11,861 nucleotides of DNA from Candidatus Zipacnadia bacterium. Lineage in GTDB: Bacteria > Armatimonadota > Zipacnadia > Zipacnadales > Zipacnadaceae. The DNA lies in assembly GCA_029821415.1 (NCBI GenBank), contig JALGTJ010000034.1, forward strand, positions 1-11,861, given 5' to 3'. Every line of letters starts with the position of its first letter. The stretch's first letter is position 1. The position numbers were made by a program, and so were the translations under genes. The notes beneath the pieces are model-generated. The model did no database searches and had not been told where the DNA came from. It saw nothing but the letters and a program-made list of their open reading frames with translations. Shown here one piece after another: positions 5,308 through 11,861 of this stretch.

Positions 5308-5841
5308 ATGACAACTATTGCGGTAGTCACAACAAGTATTGTAGTGCTGTTAGTGGCGGTAGCAATCTATACCGACGTCCGGTGGGGCAAGATATTCAAT
5401 TATCTGACGGGACCAGCAATTGTTCTGGGCCTGGTGATCAACTCACTGAGTGGTATAGACGGTTTTCTACGCAGCATCCAAGGCATAGGTCTGGCACTTG
5501 GCTTGTTTCTGATAAGTTCTCTGCTGGGCCGTATCTTAGGGGGCGGCGACATTAAGCTACTGATAGCTATAGGTGCTCTGCAGGGGCCGCTCTTTCTGGC
5601 ATGGACAATCTGCGGCACTGCAATTATTGGTGGGATACTGGGCGTAATTATTGCCCTTCGCCATGGGATACTGGTAGAGAAGCTTAAGACACTATTTGCC
5701 ACCTGCTATATGCGGGTAACCTTTCAAGTACCGATGGAGATGGAGGATAACAAGGCGACTGAACCGCGACTGCCATACGCCATTGCCATTGGTTTAGGTG
5801 CAATCGCGACCATCGCAAGGCTGCAGCTACACATTCTATAA
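5308..5841 (+). CDS. cpaA: Prepilin peptidase, A24 family (CpaA/TadV)
   Basis: This is a 177-residue integral-membrane aspartic protease that removes the leader peptides of Flp pilins and TadE at the cytoplasmic face. Both catalytic aspartates are in place: Asp23 in YTDVRWGKIFNYLT and Asp81 in the hallmark LGGGDIKLL. Hydrophobic segments lie near 4-20, 36-48, 60-78, 84-112 and 158-176. There is no N-terminal methyltransferase domain or zinc-binding cysteines, as expected for the short TadV type. It starts at ATG 5308; no Shine-Dalgarno sequence is evident, so translation may be weak or coupled. It sits between the pilins it would process and tadE, the usual Tad arrangement. Confidence 0.93.
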   Translation: MTTIAVVTTSIVVLLVAVAIYTDVRWGKIFNYLTGPAIVLGLVINSLSGIDGFLRSIQGIGLALGLFLISSLLGRILGGGDIKLLIAIGALQGPLFLAWTICGTAIIGGILGVIIALRHGILVEKLKTLFATCYMRVTFQVPMEMEDNKATEPRLPYAIAIGLGAIATIARLQLHIL

Positions 5842-5863
5842 AGAAGACAGTGGGGAGATAGCG

Positions 5864-6376
5864 GTGACAAATTACAACACTAAAAACAATAATATTATGA
5901 GCAACCGGCACCGCACCAACCCAGGAAGCGTTACAGTGGAAATGGTCCTGGTCACTCCCATACTGTTGGTGCTGCTGTTTGGCATCATAGAGTTTGGCCT
6001 AATATTCAAAGATATCGCGATTCTCAAGCAGGCAACCCGGGAGGGTGCCCGCGCTGCTGCCATTGGGGCGACAACTACCGAGATAATCGACCAAGTCAAA
6101 GCCAGCGCGGCGACGATACCCCCCGACACTCTGAGCATCGAGCTAAAGTATCGAACGTATTCGGGTGGCTGGCCCTCGTGGGACAGCGCCCCCACACTCG
6201 GTGACACCGGCAGTGGTGAGACTGCCCAGAATAACGCTATGCAAGGCGATCAGATCAGAGTGAAAGTCTCCTACCCGCATGAGCTAATTAGCGGCCGGCT
6301 ATTCTCCGGCCTGGCCGACAACCCCGAGACCCGGACCATGACCTTAAGCACCTCGTCAGTTATGCGTAGAGAGTAG
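5864..6376 (+). CDS. tadE: TadE-like pseudopilin
   Basis: This is a 170-residue minor pseudopilin of the Tad machine. The start GTG 5864 is chosen because GGGGAGA (5852-5858) lies 5 nt upstream. The frame extends further, to 5798 inside cpaA, but without support. An ATG at 5897 has no ribosome site. A basic, Asn-rich leader ends NPG at residue 21. The mature protein begins SVTVEMVLVTPILLVLLFG, with Glu at +5 as in TadE proteins, followed by EFG and the conserved KQATREGARAAA helix. The rest is a soluble, probably extracytoplasmic domain. It begins 22 bases after cpaA. No TadF or TadG partner is in the window. It is likely cleaved by CpaA and acts in pilus initiation. Confidence 0.9.
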   Translation: MTNYNTKNNNIMSNRHRTNPGSVTVEMVLVTPILLVLLFGIIEFGLIFKDIAILKQATREGARAAAIGATTTEIIDQVKASAATIPPDTLSIELKYRTYSGGWPSWDSAPTLGDTGSGETAQNNAMQGDQIRVKVSYPHELISGRLFSGLADNPETRTMTLSTSSVMRRE

Positions 6377-6383
6377 GTATAGT

Positions 6384-6413
6384 AACCAGGCGCGCCCGAC
6401 GCGCACACTGGTT
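6384..6413 (+). terminator. Stem-loop after tadE
   Basis: AACCAG (6384-6389) pairs with CTGGTT (6408-6413), and the inner GCGCG pairs with CGCGC around a CCCGA loop. The stem is about 11 bp with a 3-nt bulge and begins 7 bases after the tadE stop. The tail GCAGTTTCA is only weakly T-rich, so this may be a partial terminator or an mRNA 3'-end stabiliser that limits read-through from the pilin module. Confidence 0.5.
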
Positions 6414-6424
6414 GCAGTTTCACG

Positions 6425-6438
6425 TATCACCAGTGATA
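6425..6438. promoter_or_regulatory. Short palindrome TATCAC-CA-GTGATA
   Basis: This is a perfect 6-bp dyad around two central bases, located between tadE and cpaB and about 180 bases upstream of the probable cpaB promoter. It has the size of a dimeric regulator site, but a single occurrence in the window gives no further support. Confidence 0.25.
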
Positions 6439-6518
6439 GCCTCACCTCCCCTGGGCAAGCTGGCAATAAGCAGAGCAGGTCAGGTGGTTTCAATTCCGTA
6501 GCAATCTTACCTGGGGAA

Positions 6519-6569
6519 GGTAGCCAATGCTTAGCACGATCAATCAATCGCGCTGCACTGATGGCTACC
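6519..6569 (+). other. Nested stem-loop upstream of cpaB promoter
   Basis: GGTAGCCA (6519-6526) pairs perfectly with TGGCTACC (6562-6569). Within the 35-nt loop, AGC-A-CGAT (6533-6540) pairs with ATCG-C-GCT (6547-6554) with one mismatch. Two-tier pairing of this kind suggests a structured RNA or DNA element rather than chance. It does not resemble a riboswitch that I can name. Between 6439 and 6595 I see no gene. Confidence 0.35.
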
Positions 6570-6595
6570 CTTGAGCATCTTGTTAGCCTATGCCC

Positions 6596-6624
6596 TTTGC
6601 TTTTTCCTGGAATTGTGGTATACT
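6596..6624 (+). promoter_or_regulatory. Extended -10 promoter for the assembly-gene operon
   Basis: TGGTATACT (6616-6624) is an extended -10 element (TGn followed by TATACT). A weak -35, TTTGCT at 6596-6601, lies 17 bp upstream, preceded and followed by pyrimidine-rich sequence. Initiation near 6631 would give an 84-nt leader to the cpaB start at 6715. Lying after a stem-loop and before a tightly packed gene cluster, it probably gives cpaB-cpaC-cpaE-cpaF their own transcription. Confidence 0.55.
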
Positions 6625-6642
6625 TAAGCTACAATTTATGTA

Positions 6643-6657
6643 GTGCCGTCACGACAC
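6643..6657. promoter_or_regulatory. Operator-like dyad in the cpaB leader
   Basis: GTGCCGTCACGACAC reads as GTG-c-CGT-c-ACG-a-CAC, a dyad with 6 of 7 arm positions symmetric around one base. It lies about 12-27 bases after the predicted transcription start, a position suited to repression. It could also be chance. Confidence 0.25.
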
Positions 6658-6714
6658 CATCGCAATAATCGCAGCAATCGGATACAGCGTAGAGAGAGAA
6701 GGGGTGCTTCGCAG

Positions 6715-7647
6715 ATGAGAATGACACGGCGCTCGGCAATAGTAATTGCTCTCGTGGCCGGCTTGGTAGCTGCATTGCTGACATACTTCTGGCTCAGCAA
6801 GATGCAGCAAAAGACTCCGGCCAGGGAAGCCGCAAAGAGCATACAACTTGTGGTGCCTCTACACGACATCACCACCGGCACGGTAATCCGCAGTGAGATG
6901 CTCAGGACTGTGGAGATGTCGGAAGAGGAGGCCCCTGATGATGGTGTTCACTCTGCGGCTCAGATCAGCGGTCAAGTATCCCTCGTAGACTTACCAGCGG
7001 GCCAGCCCATCAAGTTCAGCCAAGTACAAGCCCCCACTCAACTGTCGTACCGCGTGCCCAAAGGCATGAGGGCAGTAACCGTAGCCATTGACCCCGTTGC
7101 CGGTGTGGCCGGATTCCTCAAACCGGGCGACCGAGTAGACGTGATCGCCACCTTTGAGGTCGGCAAAATGATGATAACTCGTACGATCCTGCAGAATGTT
7201 GAACTGCTGGCCATCGGCACCACCGCTATATCAACCGTACCTGAGAAGCCCACCACCGAAGGCAAAGAGACGAAGGCGAAGCCCTCAGCGAAAGAACAGC
7301 CCAATGCCACTCTTGCCGTTGACCCCGAACAGGCCCAGAAGCTCATTCTTAGCGACACCTCCGGTAAGCTGCGGCTGGCACTCCGCTCGAAATTTGCCAA
7401 AGAGTACGTCTCTCTTCCTGCTACTGACACTGTTGAGGTCATTGGAGAAGAATTCGAGAAGGCGCTGGCTGCTGAGGAGCAACCCGAGCCAGCGCCACCG
7501 GAGACAACTTCCTCTCAAGGTCCACCGAGAGCCACTCTTGCCAGAGAAACGCAAGGCCCGGCCGTTGAAGTAATTCGCGGTACCGAACGAGAGATCGTCG
7601 TCCTAGGCGGCAGTCAAACCAGCTCATCAGCGCGGGGAGGCCAATAG
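6715..7647 (+). CDS. cpaB: Tad pilus assembly protein CpaB (RcpC)
   Basis: This 310-residue inner-membrane-anchored periplasmic protein stabilises and connects to the secretin of Tad systems. Basic residues (MRMTRRS) precede one transmembrane segment at 8-27. Next comes a SAF-type domain (about 43-105, VPLHDITTGTVIRSEML ... LPAGQPI) and the RcpC/CpaB domain (about 112-245), with the family hallmarks AGFLKPGDRVDV (132-143) and TILQNVELLAIG (157-168). A Lys/Glu/Pro-rich linker (about 175-197) interrupts this domain. The C-terminal 60 residues are low-complexity. ATG 6715 follows AAGGGG (6699-6704) by 10 nt; an upstream GTG at 6643 lies in the presumed leader and is rejected. The stop is 3 bases before cpaC, indicating an operon. 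Confidence 0.93.
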   Translation: MRMTRRSAIVIALVAGLVAALLTYFWLSKMQQKTPAREAAKSIQLVVPLHDITTGTVIRSEMLRTVEMSEEEAPDDGVHSAAQISGQVSLVDLPAGQPIKFSQVQAPTQLSYRVPKGMRAVTVAIDPVAGVAGFLKPGDRVDVIATFEVGKMMITRTILQNVELLAIGTTAISTVPEKPTTEGKETKAKPSAKEQPNATLAVDPEQAQKLILSDTSGKLRLALRSKFAKEYVSLPATDTVEVIGEEFEKALAAEEQPEPAPPETTSSQGPPRATLARETQGPAVEVIRGTEREIVVLGGSQTSSSARGGQ

Positions 7648-7650
7648 CCA

Positions 7651-9510
7651 ATGACACAGCCAACCTCAACACAGCACAATTTGATCGCCAAGCCGCAATC
7701 ACTGGCTCTGATTGGGTTGGTGGCGATACTCAGCGTCGCTATGAGCAGCACGGCACTTGCCGAGCGACAGCCCAGTCTGGTTTTACAGGAAGGGTCCAGC
7801 CGCATCCTGCAATTTGACCAAATGCGGCGGGTGGCGATTGTCCAGCCGACTATCGCTGACGTCGTGGTCTCCTCTACCAACGAGTTATTGGTCGTCGGCA
7901 AAGCTGTCGGCCACACCCAGCTCTACGTATGGGACAGGGCTGGCCGGCACCAGTTCAGCGTTTCAGTGACAGCGGCACCTTACGCTCAAATGCTGGCAAA
8001 ACAGCTCAAACATGTGCTGGGTGGCCAATTCCGCTACGAGGTGGTTGATGGTCGGACACTGCTCGTAGATGGCCAGGTCGCAAATTCGATGGAACTGGAC
8101 CGGGTGACCAAGATAATTACGGGACTGGCCGAGAAAGCTACGGTCATCAACCTCATTACCCTACCCGATGCAGACCTTACACCCGCTCAGCAGAAGGTAA
8201 AGGCTCTCCGGAAAATGCTGGGGGATAAGTATGACTACATTGCGTGGGATGAGAACACCGTCTTGATAACAGGTCACATCGGTACCGAGGCGGAACGGCA
8301 GCGCCTGGATGATATTGCGCAAGCTGCCAGCGGCGAGGTTAAGGTAAGTAACCTGACTACAATTGATCCCAGTCAAGCTCGCCCGCCGGTAATGGAGGTC
8401 GCCACAGCTCTCGGCCCCGACTACACCGTCTGGGCGTTGCATGGAGATACTATAGTGGTCGAAGGCATAGCACGTAATCAGATAGAGAAACAGCGAGTTG
8501 ACAGTCTGTTGGCTGCTTTCGCTAATGTGAAGATAATCAATCTGGTCACACTTAGTGACGTGCCCGAGGTACCTTTGCAGGCCCAGCGAGACCTTCTCCA
8601 GTCGGCACTACCCGAGGGGCTAAATGTCCGAGTGATCCAAGACAAGGCCCTGGTCGTCGAGGGGTTGGTCCCCGATGAAGCTGCTGCCAAAAACGTGGAA
8701 AAACTTGTTGCCCTATTCCAGCCCAAGACCAAGGTAGTAAATCTGACCTCGGTGGCCGATCCTGGTCGGCGCCAAGTGCTGGTGCGTGCCAGGATTGTCG
8801 AAGTTAACCGCAGCGCGATGGAAAAGCTGGGGGTTAACTGGGGACAGATCCAAGCCGGTGAATTCCGGGACCAGCCGATCCTCTTCCAGGTCGAGAATCC
8901 CGGGGCGGGAAACATCTATAAGATTGGTGCCCAGGTAGATGCCTTGGTCAGCGATGACCTCGCCCGGATCCTCTCAGAGCCCAACCTGCTGGTCAATGAC
9001 GGGCAGACGGCCACAATGCTAGCCGGTGGGGAGATACCTATTCCGGTGCCGCAGGCCGGCGGGGTGGTGGCCGGCATCACCATCGAGTACAAAACGTATG
9101 GGGTGGAACTCGCTATCACGCCCCAGATCCTCCCGGGCAGCCGACAGATAGAACTGCAGGTCAAACCCAGCGCCTCGTCGTTGGACTACGCCAATGCCCT
9201 AACCATGCAAGGTTTCAATATTCCCGCTCTGCGCAAGCGGGAAGCGAGCACGACGGTCACCGTCGCTGACGGGCAGACTCTAATCATTGGCGGGCTGGTC
9301 CAGCGCGATCAGTCGGAAAACATAAGCAAGATACCGATATTGGGTGACCTGCCAATCATCGGCCAGTTATTCAGGCACAAAGAATTCCAAGACGGAAAGA
9401 CCGAGCTGGTTATCCTGGTTACACCGCAAATAATGCAGGGAGGCCCCAGCGGCATTCCCAACGCTACTGAACCGGAGGTCGTCAATCCTGAAGAGGCCAT
9501 GACCCAATGA
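7651..9510 (+). CDS. cpaC: Tad secretin CpaC/RcpA with four BON-like repeats
   Basis: This 619-residue secretin would form the outer-envelope channel for the Flp pilus. A Sec signal peptide is visible, with a hydrophobic core at about 18-31 and probable cleavage after TALA (residue 37). A pilus secretin N-terminal domain spans about 40-106. Four consecutive BON-like units follow (about 111-172, 178-239, 248-303 and 308-370), each with a variant of a D-x-T-L-L-V-x-G strand and ending in an INL-T-LSD-like strand. The secretin beta-domain (about 376-595) begins RRQVLVRARIVEVNR ... LGVNWG and ends with IPILGDLPIIGQLF and TELVILVTPQIM, all strong family marks. CpaC proteins usually show one BON region, so four is unusual. 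GGGGAGG (7634-7640) supports ATG 7651. It overlaps cpaE by 4 nt (ATGA). Confidence 0.94.
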   Translation: MTQPTSTQHNLIAKPQSLALIGLVAILSVAMSSTALAERQPSLVLQEGSSRILQFDQMRRVAIVQPTIADVVVSSTNELLVVGKAVGHTQLYVWDRAGRHQFSVSVTAAPYAQMLAKQLKHVLGGQFRYEVVDGRTLLVDGQVANSMELDRVTKIITGLAEKATVINLITLPDADLTPAQQKVKALRKMLGDKYDYIAWDENTVLITGHIGTEAERQRLDDIAQAASGEVKVSNLTTIDPSQARPPVMEVATALGPDYTVWALHGDTIVVEGIARNQIEKQRVDSLLAAFANVKIINLVTLSDVPEVPLQAQRDLLQSALPEGLNVRVIQDKALVVEGLVPDEAAAKNVEKLVALFQPKTKVVNLTSVADPGRRQVLVRARIVEVNRSAMEKLGVNWGQIQAGEFRDQPILFQVENPGAGNIYKIGAQVDALVSDDLARILSEPNLLVNDGQTATMLAGGEIPIPVPQAGGVVAGITIEYKTYGVELAITPQILPGSRQIELQVKPSASSLDYANALTMQGFNIPALRKREASTTVTVADGQTLIIGGLVQRDQSENISKIPILGDLPIIGQLFRHKEFQDGKTELVILVTPQIMQGGPSGIPNATEPEVVNPEEAMTQ

Positions 9511-10694
9511 TTCGCGTGCTGCTTTCGGAAAATACACCAGGCGCTGCTGACGAGATAGCTCGCAAGCTGGCTCAAGCCGACGACATAAAGGTCGTCGGCT
9601 ATGCGCGCGATGGGCTGGAAGCTGCCCAGATGGCAGTGCAACTGGAACCAGATGCAGCATTGATCTTCACCGATATGAGCGGGATGGACGGCTTCCAGGC
9701 TTGTCACATGGCAAGCCTGGCGGCCCCCAAGACCGGTTACATACTCATAGCACCAGCGGACAGCAACAACCAGGAGACCTGGCAAAAAGCAATGAATGCC
9801 GGGGCCCGGGGCTTGGTAACAACCGCGGCTAGCGCCGATGAACTTATTGCGGCCGTGCGGCAGGCCGGTGCTTTGACCACACATATGGCCAAACCTGAAT
9901 TCCAGTTGGTTACTGACGTCAGCAAAATGCCAGTGACTATCGCCGTAACCGGGGCCAAGGGTGGCATCGGCAAGACCACCATTGCCACCAATCTGGCCAT
10001 CTGCCTGCAGAAAGAGTTCCCCGGCCAGGTAGTCTTGGTCGACTTTCTAGGCCAGTATGGCGATGTACCGTTGTTCCTCAACATGCAACCGGCGGGTGGA
10101 CTGGGCGAGCTGATGTTGCTCGAAGAGCTGGATGCGGATATGGTCCGGGCGCAACTGGCCCAGCACAGCTCAGGCTTGTGGGTACTGGCAGCACCAGATG
10201 GCAATGATATGAGCCGCATCCAGCCGAACATTCGCGTCCCACGTATTGCTGATCTGATTAGTATTCTACGCAGTGAATACCGTTTCGTGGTCTTCGACGC
10301 CCCGCCCTTGGTCGGCGACGTAAGCTGGTACCTGTTGTCGCGCTGCAACTATGTAATAGTGGTCACTTACCTAATAGATCTGGCTGCTATTCGCGACACT
10401 GCTACATTGATCGAGACTTTAATCAATAGCCAGAGGCCCGCTGAGAGCATCAAGCTGGTGGTGAACCGACGCAGTCAGCGTAATCCCTTTTCAACTGCCG
10501 ATCTGCAGCAGACCGTCAACCACGATATTGCGGCAGAAATACCTGAAGATTCAACCGCGGTCACCTCAGCACTCAACGAGGGCATCCCGCTGGTACTTAA
10601 GGCCCCAAGTTCGCCAGTAGCCCACGCTATCCGCGGCCTGACCCAAGATATCATAGCCGAGCTACCTAAAAGAGGCCAACAAGGCCAGGGGTAG
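9507..10694 (+). CDS. cpaE: Pilus localisation ATPase CpaE/TadZ with pseudo-receiver domain
   Basis: This 395-residue MinD/ParA-type protein marks the pole or site where the Tad machine assembles. Residues 1-120 form a response-regulator-like domain. Asp56 (FTDMSGMDG) sits at the phosphoacceptor position, but the usual acidic pair is Ser-Glu (residues 7-8) and the conserved Lys near residue 105 is Thr. It is therefore an atypical receiver that may not be phosphorylated, as is common in TadZ. The ATPase domain (about 141-385) has a deviant Walker A, KGGIGKTT (151-158, signature Lys151), a Walker A' Asp in LVDFLGQYGD (Asp179) and Walker B VVFDAPP (Asp264). Translation is coupled to cpaC through ATGA. 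cpaF follows after 81 bases. A cpaD gene, often found between cpaC and cpaE in Alphaproteobacteria, is absent. Confidence 0.93.
   Translation: MIRVLLSENTPGAADEIARKLAQADDIKVVGYARDGLEAAQMAVQLEPDAALIFTDMSGMDGFQACHMASLAAPKTGYILIAPADSNNQETWQKAMNAGARGLVTTAASADELIAAVRQAGALTTHMAKPEFQLVTDVSKMPVTIAVTGAKGGIGKTTIATNLAICLQKEFPGQVVLVDFLGQYGDVPLFLNMQPAGGLGELMLLEELDADMVRAQLAQHSSGLWVLAAPDGNDMSRIQPNIRVPRIADLISILRSEYRFVVFDAPPLVGDVSWYLLSRCNYVIVVTYLIDLAAIRDTATLIETLINSQRPAESIKLVVNRRSQRNPFSTADLQQTVNHDIAAEIPEDSTAVTSALNEGIPLVLKAPSSPVAHAIRGLTQDIIAELPKRGQQGQG
9695..9720 (+). repeat. Perfect 9-bp hairpin inside cpaE
   Basis: CCAGGCTTG (9695-9703) and CAAGCCTGG (9712-9720) form a perfect 9-bp stem with an 8-nt loop, about 190 bases into cpaE, just after the pseudo-phosphoacceptor codons. 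There is no T-run, so it is not an intrinsic terminator. It could slow translation or mark an mRNA processing site. Confidence 0.4.
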
Positions 10695-10775
10695 CAGGCA
10701 ACATAGCACTGTGGAACGTAATAGGACGCAAACAGCTACATGCAGAGAATCGAGTAAGTCGGTGAGTTGAACACA

Positions 10776-11861
10776 ATGGAAACAGCTTCTAATGCGTATG
10801 GAGTAGAGAGCAAAGAGAAGGAAGACGCCCTTGATGAGCTTAAGAGTACTGTTCATCGGCGTCTGCTGACCGAGACGGAGTTCGCTGTTCTGCAACGCAT
10901 GACGCGAGAGCAGTTAACCGAGCGCATCAGCCAGCTAACTCAACAGACAGCAGCAGAGTCGGGTCTGGCCCTGGGATCACGACTGCTGGCTGGGGTCGAG
11001 CAGGAAGTGATTTATGAGGTACTCGGCTATGGCCCTATTCAGACGCTAATTGATGACCCAGACATCACTGAGATAATGGTCAACGGCCCCCATCAGATCT
11101 TCATTGAACGTAATGGCAAGCTGCAATTGACCAACCGGCGCTTCGCTGACGATGACCACGTAATGCGCATCATTGAGAAGATCATCGCACCGCTGGGCCG
11201 CCGGCTGGACGAGAGTATGCCCATGGTGGATGCTCGCTTGCCCGACGGCTCACGGGTTAATGCCATTATCCCTCCCCTATCCGTTAACGGCCCTTGCATT
11301 ACCATTCGGAAATTCTCTGCCGATCCCTATACTCCTGATGATCTGGTCAACTTTGGTACTATGAACTCACAGATCAGGGACTTCTTGGAGGCCTGTGTCC
11401 GTTCTCGTCTGAACATACTGGTCTCAGGTGGAACCGGTAGCGGGAAGACGACGACCCTCAACGTTCTCTCTTCATTTATCCCCGAGGATGAACGAATCAT
11501 CACAATTGAGGATGCCGCCGAGCTACAGCTCCAACAAAACCACGTGATAACTCTGGAAAGCCGGCCACCGAATACAGAGGGCAAAGGGGAGGTCTCCATT
11601 CGTACGCTGGTGAGAAACTCGCTGCGCATGCGACCAGATCGGATTATCATTGGGGAGGTACGAGGCGGAGAAGCCCTGGACATGCTCCAAGCTATGAATA
11701 CCGGGCACGAAGGATCAATGAGCACCGTGCACTGCAACTCGCCGCGTGATGCTCTCGCCCGTCTGGAGACAATGACACTAATGGCGGGGATGGAGCTACC
11801 CATCAGCGCTATCCGCCAACAGATCGCCTCGGCGCTGCATCTGATCGTCCACCAGAACCGC
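10776..11861 (+). CDS. cpaF: Tad pilus assembly ATPase CpaF/TadA, 3' end outside window
   Basis: This is the hexameric secretion ATPase that powers Flp pilin polymerisation at the inner membrane. The first 362 codons are visible, with no stop before the edge; family members are usually about 400-460 residues. Residues 1-70 form a charged helical N-domain. YGPIQTLIDDPDITEIMVNGP and the DARLPDGSRVNAIIPP block are typical CpaF. Walker A is GGTGSGKTT (218-226), the Asp box is in IITIEDAAEL, Walker B is DRIIIGEVRGGEA, and the His box is TGHEGSMSTVHCNSP. ATG 10776 follows GGTGAG (10761-10766) by 9 nt. The 81-base gap to cpaE has no terminator, so it probably belongs to the cpaB-cpaE operon. tadB and tadC should follow. 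Confidence 0.96.
   Translation, partial: METASNAYGVESKEKEDALDELKSTVHRRLLTETEFAVLQRMTREQLTERISQLTQQTAAESGLALGSRLLAGVEQEVIYEVLGYGPIQTLIDDPDITEIMVNGPHQIFIERNGKLQLTNRRFADDDHVMRIIEKIIAPLGRRLDESMPMVDARLPDGSRVNAIIPPLSVNGPCITIRKFSADPYTPDDLVNFGTMNSQIRDFLEACVRSRLNILVSGGTGSGKTTTLNVLSSFIPEDERIITIEDAAELQLQQNHVITLESRPPNTEGKGEVSIRTLVRNSLRMRPDRIIIGEVRGGEALDMLQAMNTGHEGSMSTVHCNSPRDALARLETMTLMAGMELPISAIRQQIASALHLIVHQNR

Noticed and set aside
5798..5863. Upstream start for tadE inside cpaA
   Set aside because: It would add a 22-residue segment unlike a prepilin leader. GTG 5864 has GGGGAGA at proper distance and gives a normal leader length.
6643..6714. GTG start giving cpaB 24 more residues
   Set aside because: It is 12 bases from the predicted transcription start, overlaps a dyad and lacks a ribosome site. 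ATG 6715 places the membrane anchor at the normal position.

Overview
The window carries most of a Tad (tight adherence, Flp type IVb) pilus locus on the + strand. Before it come the 3' part of a groEL gene (+) and one integral-membrane glycosyltransferase-like gene (-). The organism is a bacterium of intermediate GC. The GroEL sequence and its Gly/Met/Pro-rich tail look most like Chloroflexota or a neighbouring Terrabacteria lineage, but this is a family impression made without any search. The pilus locus includes a secretin with a signal peptide, which would normally imply an outer membrane, so the lineage should be treated as open.

Layout. Bases 1-1550 hold groEL, cut by the window edge, followed by a strong stem-loop. 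Bases 1664-3259 (-) hold a 531-residue multi-pass GT-C/DUF2723-like protein convergent with groEL. A divergent intergenic region contains a textbook promoter (TTGACA, 17 bp, TATAAT at 3448-3476) reading into the pilus locus. Bases 3587-5230 are a pilin array: a 45-residue pilin-like membrane protein, five intact Flp pilins and at least two pilin relics. Two separate tandem duplications (periods 234 and 280 bp) are visible in it. Next come the prepilin peptidase cpaA/tadV (5308-5841) and the pseudopilin tadE (5864-6376).

A 338-bp structured intergenic region (stem-loops, a palindrome and an extended -10 promoter) separates this pilin module from the assembly module: cpaB (6715-7647), the secretin cpaC/rcpA (7651-9510), the localisation ATPase cpaE/tadZ (9507-10694) and the motor ATPase cpaF/tadA (10776 to the window end, incomplete). 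cpaB-cpaC-cpaE are tightly packed (3-nt gap, then a 4-nt ATGA overlap). The platform genes tadB and tadC would be expected just beyond the right edge.

How they work together: CpaA cleaves the Gly|xxxxE leader of the Flp pilins and TadE. CpaF powers polymerisation, CpaE positions the machine, CpaB and CpaC form the periplasmic and outer-envelope channel, and the Flp proteins form the fibre. The most unusual parts are the expanding and decaying pilin array, the four tandem BON-like repeats in CpaC, and the lack of cpaD between cpaC and cpaE.
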